Part shown: positions 58,112 to 64,000 of the stretch, one piece after another | Layout of the letters: each line of letters begins with the position of its first letter | Numbering within the stretch: the stretch's first letter is position 1 | Source of the DNA: Streptomyces sp. NBC_00249 | GTDB taxonomy: Bacteria > Actinomycetota > Actinomycetes > Streptomycetales > Streptomycetaceae | DNA length: 64,000 nt | Direction: 5' to 3' | Assembly: GCF_026342355.1 (NCBI RefSeq) | Contig: NZ_JAPEMV010000003.1 | Span: forward strand, 682,001 to 746,000 | Program-made: the position numbers and the translations under genes | The notes under the pieces: generated by a model | Seen by the model: the letters and a program-made list of their open reading frames with translations, nothing else | The model's database searches: none | Told to the model about the DNA's origin: nothing

Positions 58112-58333
58112 TCATCCGCCCGTGGCGTCCTCGGGCTCCCAGCGCAGCAGGTCGCCCGGCTGGCAGCCGAGCACCTCGCACAGCGCGGCGAGCGTCGCGA
58201 AGCGCACCGCCTTGGCGCGGCCGTTCTTGAGTACCGCCAGGTTGGCGGGAGTGATCCCTACGCGCTCCGCGAGCTCGCCCACGGACATCTTCCGCTTGGC
58301 CAGCATCACGTCGATGTCGACGGCGATCGGCAT
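58112..58333 (-). CDS. Xre/YozG-type helix-turn-helix regulator
   Basis: 73 residues, nearly all helix-turn-helix: MLAKRKMSVGELAERVGITP, then ANLAVLKNGRAKAVRFATLA and ALCEVLGCQPGDLLRWEPED. This is the short Cro/C1 type normally paired with a DUF2975 membrane protein. Its ATG overlaps the DUF2975 stop by one base (TGATG), so the two are translated together. It probably binds the dyad upstream of the DUF2975 gene and represses its own operon. Confidence 0.93.
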   Translation of the reverse strand: MPIAVDIDVMLAKRKMSVGELAERVGITPANLAVLKNGRAKAVRFATLAALCEVLGCQPGDLLRWEPEDATGG

Positions 58334-58824
58334 CAGATCACCTCGTCCAGCTCGGCCTGCATGTGCGCCGCCTCGACGTCGCGCGCGACGGCCTGGGCGA
58401 GCAGCGTCCGCAGCACGAGCACGATGAGCGCGACCCCCAGGATGGCCAGGCCGACCCCGCCCATGATGACGGTGACGCCCGGGTCTTCCCGCTGGCCCGG
58501 CGCGTTGACGGCCGTGACCGCGAACCACACGAGGGAAGCCGCCACGATCGAGCCGATCACGATGTCCACGTACCGGAAGGCGGCGTGGGAGAACACGGTT
58601 CCGCGCCGCACCATCGTCACCAGCCGCCATACGCAGACCAGGGCGACCTGGACCGACACCATGCCCAGGATCGTGAGCACGCGCAGCGGGGTCAGCGGCA
58701 TCGACCCGTCCTCCGGGTCGTTCCCGCTGACCAACACCCACACCATCCCCGCCTGCACGAACGCGGTGCCGGCGAACACCACCGCGAGCACGGCGCGCAG
58801 CGCACCCACTGTCAGCTTTCCCAT
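58333..58824 (-). CDS. DUF2975-family membrane protein
   Basis: 163 residues from ATG 58824, with GGAAGGA six bases upstream. Four hydrophobic segments are visible: AVLAVVFAGTAFVQAGMVWV, LTILGMVSVQVALVCVWRLV, YVDIVIGSIVAASLVWFAVT and GVGLAILGVALIVLVLRTLL. The charged tail (AVARDVEAAHMQAELDEVI) is cytoplasmic. DUF2975 proteins are always found with a small HTH partner and are thought to control its activity at the membrane, but the signal is not established. Confidence 0.9.
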   Translation of the reverse strand: MGKLTVGALRAVLAVVFAGTAFVQAGMVWVLVSGNDPEDGSMPLTPLRVLTILGMVSVQVALVCVWRLVTMVRRGTVFSHAAFRYVDIVIGSIVAASLVWFAVTAVNAPGQREDPGVTVIMGGVGLAILGVALIVLVLRTLLAQAVARDVEAAHMQAELDEVI

Positions 58825-58856
58825 GACCCATCCTTCCATCGACTCACGATGGGAAT

Positions 58857-58873
58857 CTATCGAATATCGATAG
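58857..58873. promoter_or_regulatory. Operator-like dyad upstream of the DUF2975/HTH operon
   Basis: CTATCG (58857-58862) and CGATAG (58868-58873) form a perfect 6-bp inverted repeat around AATAT, 33 bp before the DUF2975 start. Its A+T content stands out against the surroundings. It is the best candidate site for autoregulation by the HTH protein. Confidence 0.65.
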
Positions 58874-58966
58874 GTGAGGCAAGGTCTGGAACGGAGGGCG
58901 AACGGCGAACGGCGGGGCCTCGCCTGAGCGCGAACGGACGCCACCCGACCTGATGCCCTGCGGGCA

Positions 58967-59446
58967 TCAACGGTGGTCGGGGGTGAGCAGCGCGGCGGCC
59001 GAGGTGACGAAGGCGAGCGAGGCGGCCTTCGCGGCCCGGCGCAGGGCGTTCAGCTCCGGGGTGGTACCGGCGTTGCGCAGGGCGTACGTGGCTTCGGCCG
59101 CGCCCTGCGCGGGAGCGGCCAGTTCGGGCACCAGGACCAGGAGCCGGACCAGGGGCGCGGTGATCGCCGCACGGGTGTCGTGGGAGGTCGTCTGGGCGGC
59201 GAGCCGCGCCTCGGGGTCGGCGGGGCCGTCGGGAGTGTCGGTCATGGCCAGGCGCTCCCGGTGGAACATCGCCGACCGGTGGGCGTCCAGCGCGGCGGCG
59301 AGATCCGTGACCGCCGCGAGCTTCTCCTGACGGCGGGCATCGGCACGGTCCTCGGCGCGGGCGGTACGGGCGGCGCGTTGTTGGAGGAGTCCGGCGGTCA
59401 GGACGCCGGCGAGGGTGCCGACTACGGCGACTATGGAAGACCACAT
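58967..59446 (-). CDS. Conserved hypothetical protein with N-terminal membrane anchor
   Basis: 159 residues. One N-terminal hydrophobic segment (SIVAVVGTLAGVLTAGLLQQ) is followed by a charged coiled-coil-like helix (RAEDRADARRQEKLAAVTDL) and an Ala-rich helical remainder. The protein resembles small anchored proteins found on streptomycete chromosomes and plasmids, with no established function. GAGAGGA precedes the ATG at about ten bases. No partner gene is evident nearby. Confidence 0.7.
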   Translation of the reverse strand: MWSSIVAVVGTLAGVLTAGLLQQRAARTARAEDRADARRQEKLAAVTDLAAALDAHRSAMFHRERLAMTDTPDGPADPEARLAAQTTSHDTRAAITAPLVRLLVLVPELAAPAQGAAEATYALRNAGTTPELNALRRAAKAASLAFVTSAAALLTPDHR

Positions 59447-59601
59447 GGGGCGATTGTCCTCTCGCGGAGTGGTGGATCAGCGGCGTCGGCAGCTAGGAAT
59501 CGTACGGGGCCCGAACTTCGGCATCCAGCCCTCAGCCTCCACCTGAACCACCGCCTCCCGCCATGCATCCCGACCGGGACCGCCGGCGGCCGGGTGGGCC
59601 G

Positions 59602-59607
59602 TACACT
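59602..59607 (+). promoter_or_regulatory. -10 box of a leaderless promoter for the small gene at 59614
   Basis: TACACT ends 6 nt before the ATG at 59614, and there is no ribosome binding site. This is the same leaderless spacing as at other starts in the window. Confidence 0.4.
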
Positions 59608-59613
59608 CGGCCC

Positions 59614-59766
59614 ATGGGTCGCACACGTTCCTCGAAGCAGTGCCTGCAGCAGGCCGCTTTCGGGATGTGCCCGGCCGCCGGGGTTCCGACCGTCGTCGAC
59701 CCGGCCGACACGGCCTGCGCAGCGGTGCCCGAGACCCGCCGTACCGCCCTGCACGGCCACGGCTAG
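59614..59766 (+). CDS. Small hypothetical protein, 50 residues
   Basis: A 50-codon frame starting MGRTRSSKQCLQQAAFGMCP, with three Cys and a basic N-terminus, ending LHGHG. It has no recognisable domain. The only support is the leaderless -10 box directly upstream and its place in an otherwise empty gap before the MurE-like gene. It may be a real small protein or a chance frame. Confidence 0.4.
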   Translation: MGRTRSSKQCLQQAAFGMCPAAGVPTVVDPADTACAAVPETRRTALHGHG

Positions 59767-59885
59767 CGCTTCGCGCCTCCGGCTCCTCCGCTCCACATCA
59801 CCACAGCAGCTTCCCGGCATGCCGCCGGCGCTGCCGCCTGGCTACGGCCGCACGCCCGGGCCCGCGCCCCCTCGAAGGGATCATT

Positions 59886-61367
59886 GTGAAGCTGAGCGAA
59901 TTGCTGGCCGGGCAGGAGCACCACGTTCTCCAGGGTGATCCGGACACGACGCTGATCACCGCGGGAACCACCTTCGACGCCGACCGGGTGACGCCGGGCT
60001 CGCTCTTCATCGCCGTACCCGGACACCGGGAAGGCGGCCCCGGCTCCGTCTCGCCCGCCCTGGCCCGGGGCGCCGTCGCCGTACTCGTCGACGGCAACGA
60101 AGCAGGCCTGCCGGCCGCGGGGTGGCCCCTGGGCACCTGCGCCGTCCGGGTACCCGACACGCGGACGGCCGCCGCGGTGGTGACCTCCCGTTACTTCGGC
60201 GAGCCAGGGCGGCAGATGGACATGGTGGCGATCACCGGCACCAACGGGAAGACCTCGGTCTCGTACATGATCGAGTCCGTCCTGAGGATCGCCGAGGGCT
60301 CCAGGGTCGGGGTGATCGGCACCGCCGGAAGCAGGATCGGCGACGAGCCGATCCCCATGCCGCCCTCGGTGCTGACCACGCCGGAATCTCCCGACCTGCA
60401 GTACCTGCTCGGGCACATGCGCGACCGCGGGGCCGCCGGCGTGGTGCTGGAGGCCACCTCGATGGCGCTGCTGACGCACCGGGTGGACCGTACGTTCATC
60501 GACGTCGGGGTCTTCACCAACCTGACGCAGGACCACCTGGACGACCACGGCACGATGGCGGACTACCGGGACGCCAAGCTGCGGCTCTTCCAGGGCCTGT
60601 GCCGGCGTGCGGTGGTCAACGCCGACGACCCGGTGGGCGCGTCCATCGTGGCGATGATGCCGGGCGCGGTGACCACGTACGCCCTGGACCGCCCCGCTGA
60701 CTACCGGGCCACCGACCTCGTGGTGAGTGCCTCGGGTACGCGGTTCACCCTCCATCACGACGGACGCGCCTACCCGGCCTCGATCCCCGTCCCCGGCCGG
60801 TTCTCGGTGGCCAACGCGCTGGCCACCGTGGCGGCCTGCCACGTGCTGGGGCACGAGCTGGGCCCCCTGGTCGACGCGCTCGACCGGATGCCGCCGGTCC
60901 CGGGCCGACTGGAGCGCTTCCGGACCCCGCTGGGCACGTCGGTGATCGTGGACTACGCCCACTCGCCGGACTCCCTGGACAAGGTCCTGACCACCATCCG
61001 GGGCTTCGCCCGCGGCCGGGTGATCACGGTCTTCGGCTGCGGCGGGGACCGCGACACCACCAAGCGGGCCGAGATGGGCCGGATCGCCGGCACCCATTCC
61101 GACCTCTGCGTCCTGACCTCGGACAACCCCCGCAACGAGGACCCCGAGGCCATCCTCGACCAGGTCGCCCCCGGCCTCACGGCGACCGGCACCCCCTTCC
61201 GCCGCTACGCCGACCGCCGCCAGGCGATCGCCTTCGCCCTGTCCGCGGCAGGCCCCGACGACACCGTCCTGATCGCCGGCAAGGGCAGCGAACCACACCA
61301 GATCGTCGGAGAGGAACTGCTCCCCTTCAGCGATATGGCCACGGTCCGCGAACTGGCCCAGCCCTAG
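59886..61367 (+). CDS. MurE-like Mur ligase (UDP-MurNAc-tripeptide synthetase family), stand-alone paralogue
   Basis: 493 residues from GTG 59886 (AAGGGA five bases upstream). All three Mur domains are present: an N-terminal UDP-substrate domain (DPDTTLITAGTTFDADRVTP), the central ATPase (AITGTNGKTSVSYMIE, P-loop near 118; FTNLTQDHLDDHGTM; YRDAKLRLF with the carbamylated Lys position) and the C-terminal domain (VDYAHSPDSLDKVL, TSDNPRNEDP near 413). DNPR is the motif reading diaminopimelate in MurE enzymes. Housekeeping murE lies in the division/wall cluster, and none of those neighbours is here, so this is probably a second copy with a special role, or a related ligase that adds a different amino acid. 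Confidence 0.88.
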   Translation: MKLSELLAGQEHHVLQGDPDTTLITAGTTFDADRVTPGSLFIAVPGHREGGPGSVSPALARGAVAVLVDGNEAGLPAAGWPLGTCAVRVPDTRTAAAVVTSRYFGEPGRQMDMVAITGTNGKTSVSYMIESVLRIAEGSRVGVIGTAGSRIGDEPIPMPPSVLTTPESPDLQYLLGHMRDRGAAGVVLEATSMALLTHRVDRTFIDVGVFTNLTQDHLDDHGTMADYRDAKLRLFQGLCRRAVVNADDPVGASIVAMMPGAVTTYALDRPADYRATDLVVSASGTRFTLHHDGRAYPASIPVPGRFSVANALATVAACHVLGHELGPLVDALDRMPPVPGRLERFRTPLGTSVIVDYAHSPDSLDKVLTTIRGFARGRVITVFGCGGDRDTTKRAEMGRIAGTHSDLCVLTSDNPRNEDPEAILDQVAPGLTATGTPFRRYADRRQAIAFALSAAGPDDTVLIAGKGSEPHQIVGEELLPFSDMATVRELAQP

Positions 61368-61444
61368 CCACAGGCAGGGGCGGCGGCGGCCCGGAACGGC
61401 CGTTTCGGTGATCATGTGCATGGCGACTGGGAGTGAGCGGTGAC

Positions 61445-61463
61445 TTAGGTTAGCCTGCCCTTA
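61445..61463 (+). promoter_or_regulatory. DtxR/DmdR-type iron box overlapping the CopD-like gene start
   Basis: TTAGGTTAGCCTGCCCTTA matches the left half of the Streptomyces DmdR/IdeR consensus (TTAGGTTAGG) perfectly and keeps part of the right half. It covers a TAGCCT -10 box (61451-61456) and ends at the start codon, so iron-loaded repressor would block transcription. Confidence 0.7.
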
Positions 61464-62641
61464 TGATTTCCATATCTCTGGCCGCCGAGGCCGGCTACAC
61501 CATGCCTCCGCTGTGGCGCATCCTCACCAAGTCCGGCTACTTCATCGGCCTTTCCGGAGCCATCGGCGCCACCGTGACCTACGCGGCCTCCATCCGCCCC
61601 GCACTGCGCGCACCGGAGAACGACAGCGGTGACGTCGACGTCATGAGACGAAGAACGGCCGGCTACCTCGCCTGGGCAGGGGTGGTGTTGCTGGTCGCAG
61701 GGTACTTCCAGCTGGCCGGCCGCCTGGCGAGGGCCGGCAAGGGGATGCCGTTCGGCGACGCTCTCGCACCGGGACGGATCTGGGACTTCTTGACGGCGCC
61801 GGCCGCGAAGGGGGCGTGGGTCGCGCAGGGCACGATCTACCTGGTCCAGAACCTCGTACTGCTCCTCGCGTCCGCCGCCTTGATCTCGCTGTTCGTTCCC
61901 CGGGCACGTCGGCACCTGAACGCCCTCGCGCTGACCGCCCTGCCCCTGACGCTCGCGGTGACGCTCGTCGCCGCGGTTCCGGCCACCAAGCCGAAGGACG
62001 CGGACAAGTGGCTGGACCTCGTGTTCACCCAGACCCACATCGTCAGCGGCGTGGTCTGGGTCGGCGGCCTGGTCCTGCTCGCCGTCCTCACCGGTGCCCG
62101 CGGCCGCCTGAGCGGGGGAGCGGGCGCACTGTGGGCAGACATCTGGAACCGCTTCGCCTTCGTCGCCCTGATCTGTGTCGGCGCGGTGTTCACCTCCGGC
62201 CTCTGGATGAGCTGGAAGCACGTCGGCTCCATCAGCCAGCTCTGGACGACGACCTACGGACTCTTCCTGCTCGTCAAGATCCTGCTGGTCCTCGGCATGG
62301 TCACGGCAGGCGGTGTCAACCAGTTCTGGCTGATGCCCCGCATCGTCCGGGCCCGCCGCGACGACGCCACGTCCTCGCTCCTGCACCTGACCCTGAGCCA
62401 CTTCCCGAAGGTGGTCTGGGCCGAGGTGGCCCTCGGCATCGCCGTCCTGGCCGTCGTCCCCTTCCTCGGCGGCTCGGCCCGTTCCGAGGCGGGCAGCCCC
62501 CCGGCCGTGTCGAGCGGCAGCGTCTTCGGCATGGGCGCCGTCCTCGTCCTGGCCCTGGCGGCCTCGCTGTACATCACGGTCAGGACCTCCGACGCGCTGG
62601 CGCGGCGCACGGCCGGGGCAGCGACCGCGGCAGCGTCGTGA
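61463..62641 (+). CDS. CopD-family integral membrane protein (copper/iron homeostasis)
   Basis: 392 residues with about eight to nine hydrophobic segments, for example YFIGLSGAIGATVTYAASI, LAWAGVVLLVAGYFQLAG, IYLVQNLVLLLASAALISLF and GSVFGMGAVLVLALAASLYI. The central part (FTQTHIVSGVVWVGGLVLLA, WNRFAFVALICVGAVFTSGL and LHLTLSHFPKVVWAEVALGI) has the conserved His and Trp pattern of CopD proteins. CopD relatives take up copper, or lie in iron/heme loci. A DtxR-type box spans the promoter, so here it is probably iron repressed. No ribosome binding site precedes the ATG; a leaderless start 6 nt after TAGCCT fits. Confidence 0.9.
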   Translation: MISISLAAEAGYTMPPLWRILTKSGYFIGLSGAIGATVTYAASIRPALRAPENDSGDVDVMRRRTAGYLAWAGVVLLVAGYFQLAGRLARAGKGMPFGDALAPGRIWDFLTAPAAKGAWVAQGTIYLVQNLVLLLASAALISLFVPRARRHLNALALTALPLTLAVTLVAAVPATKPKDADKWLDLVFTQTHIVSGVVWVGGLVLLAVLTGARGRLSGGAGALWADIWNRFAFVALICVGAVFTSGLWMSWKHVGSISQLWTTTYGLFLLVKILLVLGMVTAGGVNQFWLMPRIVRARRDDATSSLLHLTLSHFPKVVWAEVALGIAVLAVVPFLGGSARSEAGSPPAVSSGSVFGMGAVLVLALAASLYITVRTSDALARRTAGAATAAAS

Positions 62642-62690
62642 CGTCCACCCGAGCGCGGCGGATATCAACCGCCCGTGCTCGCCGCCGGAT

Positions 62691-63197
62691 CTAGCCGCCG
62701 GTCGCGCCGTCGAGCATCTCGCGCAGGATGTCCAGGTGGCCGTTGTGGCGGGCCGTCTCCTCGGTGAGGTGGAGGAGGATCCAGCGCAGGTCGACGTGGA
62801 GACCGTCGCGGACGGCTCGCTCGGCCTGGTCGTCCAGGCCGAGCCCGGCGACCAGTTCGCGGTAGCGGGCGCTCTGTTCGGCGTATTCGTCGAGCAGCTG
62901 CGCGAGCGGGAAGTCGACGGCGATGCGCATCTCGCGGTCGGGATCCTCCTCCGTCCAGGGGCCCTGGTCCTCCTCGCCGAGGAAGACCACCTGGAACCAG
63001 TAGTACTCGACCCAGCGGAGGTGGTTGATCACTCCGCTCATGGTCATCAGCGGTGAGCCCGGCAACAGGGCCTTGCGGGCGTTCTCCGCGGACACGCCCT
63101 CACACTTGGCGCGGGCGGTGTCACGTGTGTAGTCGAGGAACGTGGCGAGCTGGGTGCGCTCGTCCCACGCGGGAGGTGTGTCGTCGATTCTGGTCAT
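62691..63197 (-). CDS. DinB-family (DUF664) putative metal-dependent protein
   Basis: 168 residues, with GGAGG about nine bases before the ATG. A four-helix DinB fold is indicated by LATFLDYTRDTARAKCEGVS at the start, a His in MTMSGVINHLRWVEYYWFQV and the second His pair in ILLHLTEETARHNGHLDILR, which together form the three-His metal site. These proteins are related to mycothiol/bacillithiol-dependent enzymes; most, like this one, have no known substrate. It converges on the CopD-like gene with 49 bp between. Confidence 0.92.
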   Translation of the reverse strand: MTRIDDTPPAWDERTQLATFLDYTRDTARAKCEGVSAENARKALLPGSPLMTMSGVINHLRWVEYYWFQVVFLGEEDQGPWTEEDPDREMRIAVDFPLAQLLDEYAEQSARYRELVAGLGLDDQAERAVRDGLHVDLRWILLHLTEETARHNGHLDILREMLDGATGG

Positions 63198-63328
63198 CGC
63201 GCGAAGCCTCCCCGATCACCGCGACCGATGTCGAGGCATTTAACGACGGGCCCAGCCGCTCTGCCCCGCGCCGGCGGCCTTCGAACGCAGAGGCCGGTGC
63301 GGGCAGGAACCGCCCGGCCGAAGGGAGT

Positions 63329-64000
63329 TCAGGCGCAGGCGTCCTCGACAACGACCTGGCGCACCGTTCGCAGGGTCGACCGGAGACTGTCCAGGCTGGT
63401 CGAGCCCAGTGCGAGGCGGATCGCCTGCGGTGTGTGGACCGAGGTGGAGAACGGCTCGGCCGTGGCTACCGAGATGTGCCGGCGCGCGAGGGTAGCGGTC
63501 AGGCGATCGGCGCGTGCGTCGTCGGGCAGCGGCAGCCAGGTGAAGTAGGACGAGGGGTGGCTGACGAAGGGGAGACCGGCCAGCTCTCGTCCGGCGAGTG
63601 CTTGGCGGGCCCCGGCGTCGTCCCGCTTCTGCGCTTCCAGGTGATCCACCGTGCCGTCCTCGAGCCATCGGCAGGCGATCGCGGCGGTGAGGGCCGGGGT
63701 GTTCCAGGTGGTCGCCCGGATCGCGCGTTCGACCGACGGCACCGCGGACGGCGGGGCGACGACGAAACCGACCCGGAGACCGGTGGCGACGCTCTTGGAC
63801 AGCCCCGAGACGTAGACGGTGATGTCCGGCGCGGTGGCGGCCAGCGGCGGTGGAGGGTCCTCGACCAAGTAGGCGTAGGAGGCGTCTTCGATGATGAGCG
63901 AACCGTGCTGTCGAGCGATCCTGATCAGGCGGTTCCGGTCCGTTGCCGGCATGACCCAGCCGAGCGGGTTGTGCAAGGTGGGCATGGTGTAGACCGCGCG
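63329..64000 (-). CDS. PLP-dependent aminotransferase domain, probably of a MocR-type regulator; N-terminal part beyond the window
   Basis: The frame runs off the right end, leaving the last 223 residues. They show a fold-type I PLP domain: YTMPTLHNPLG, LIIEDASYAYLVED (Asp for the pyridine nitrogen), VSGLSKSVATGLRVGFVVAP with the PLP Lys, and a C-terminal domain with RLALGS (carboxylate-binding Arg). The motif YTMPTLHNPLG and the spacing are typical of GntR/MocR-family fused regulators, but the helix-turn-helix is not visible, so a plain aminotransferase cannot be excluded. Confidence 0.88.
   Translation of the reverse strand, partial: RAVYTMPTLHNPLGWVMPATDRNRLIRIARQHGSLIIEDASYAYLVEDPPPPLAATAPDITVYVSGLSKSVATGLRVGFVVAPPSAVPSVERAIRATTWNTPALTAAIACRWLEDGTVDHLEAQKRDDAGARQALAGRELAGLPFVSHPSSYFTWLPLPDDARADRLTATLARRHISVATAEPFSTSVHTPQAIRLALGSTSLDSLRSTLRTVRQVVVEDACA

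Overview
The window is very G+C-rich, with strong G/C bias at third codon positions, many GTG starts, ATGA/GTGA start-stop overlaps and several apparently leaderless genes (a TANNNT -10 box 6-7 nt before the start codon). Together with the gene content this points to a Streptomyces chromosome. No tRNA, rRNA, CRISPR array or complete mobile element was seen.

Region 1 (1-23301) is the 3' end of a modular type I polyketide synthase locus. It holds the tail of one PKS protein (KR-ACP), a two-module protein (KS-AT-KR-ACP, then KS-AT-DH-ER-KR-ACP), a final two-module protein (KS-AT-KR-ACP, then KS-AT-KR-ACP-TE) and a type II thioesterase. Docking-domain types fit this order. Three of the four complete ATs look malonyl-type (HAFH); the last is a branched-extender type with an unusual LASH motif. 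A TTA codon in the second protein suggests bldA dependence. A metal-dependent amidohydrolase and a divergent TetR regulator sharing a palindromic operator follow.

Region 2 (25462-39846) is accessory and household DNA: a conserved hypothetical, a secreted endonuclease/phosphatase-like protein, an IS5-type transposase remnant, an MMPL transporter divergent from a NarL-type two-component system, a beta-hydroxyacid dehydrogenase-like gene divergent from a LysR regulator, a GYD protein, a macro / uracil-DNA-glycosylase-like / ADP-ribosyltransferase fusion (34948-37293), a VOC protein, a maleylpyruvate-isomerase-fold protein and a secreted transglycosylase with a long structured 5' leader.

Region 3 (40016-55167, perhaps to 56643) looks like a pheganomycin/resorcinomycin-type cluster. 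The plus operon encodes an amidinotransferase, DpgA, DpgB, DpgC, an HpgT-type aminotransferase and a P450, enough to build a guanidino-(3,5-dihydroxyphenyl)acetic acid. The minus operon encodes a PGM1-type ATP-grasp peptide ligase, a 25-residue candidate precursor peptide ending in LNKSETE, and a second ATP-grasp enzyme resembling graspetide (MvdC/MvdD-type) maturases. A heterodimeric ABC exporter, a SAM methyltransferase and an epoxide hydrolase complete it. The inferred logic is that the ribosome makes a short peptide, the second ATP-grasp may crosslink it, and the PGM1 homologue caps its N-terminus with the guanidino acid.

Region 4 (56880-64000) is household DNA: VOC and RibD-like proteins, an Xre/DUF2975 pair with its own palindrome, a stand-alone MurE-like ligase, a CopD-like membrane protein under a DtxR-type iron box, a DinB protein and the C-terminal part of an aminotransferase or MocR regulator that runs off the window.
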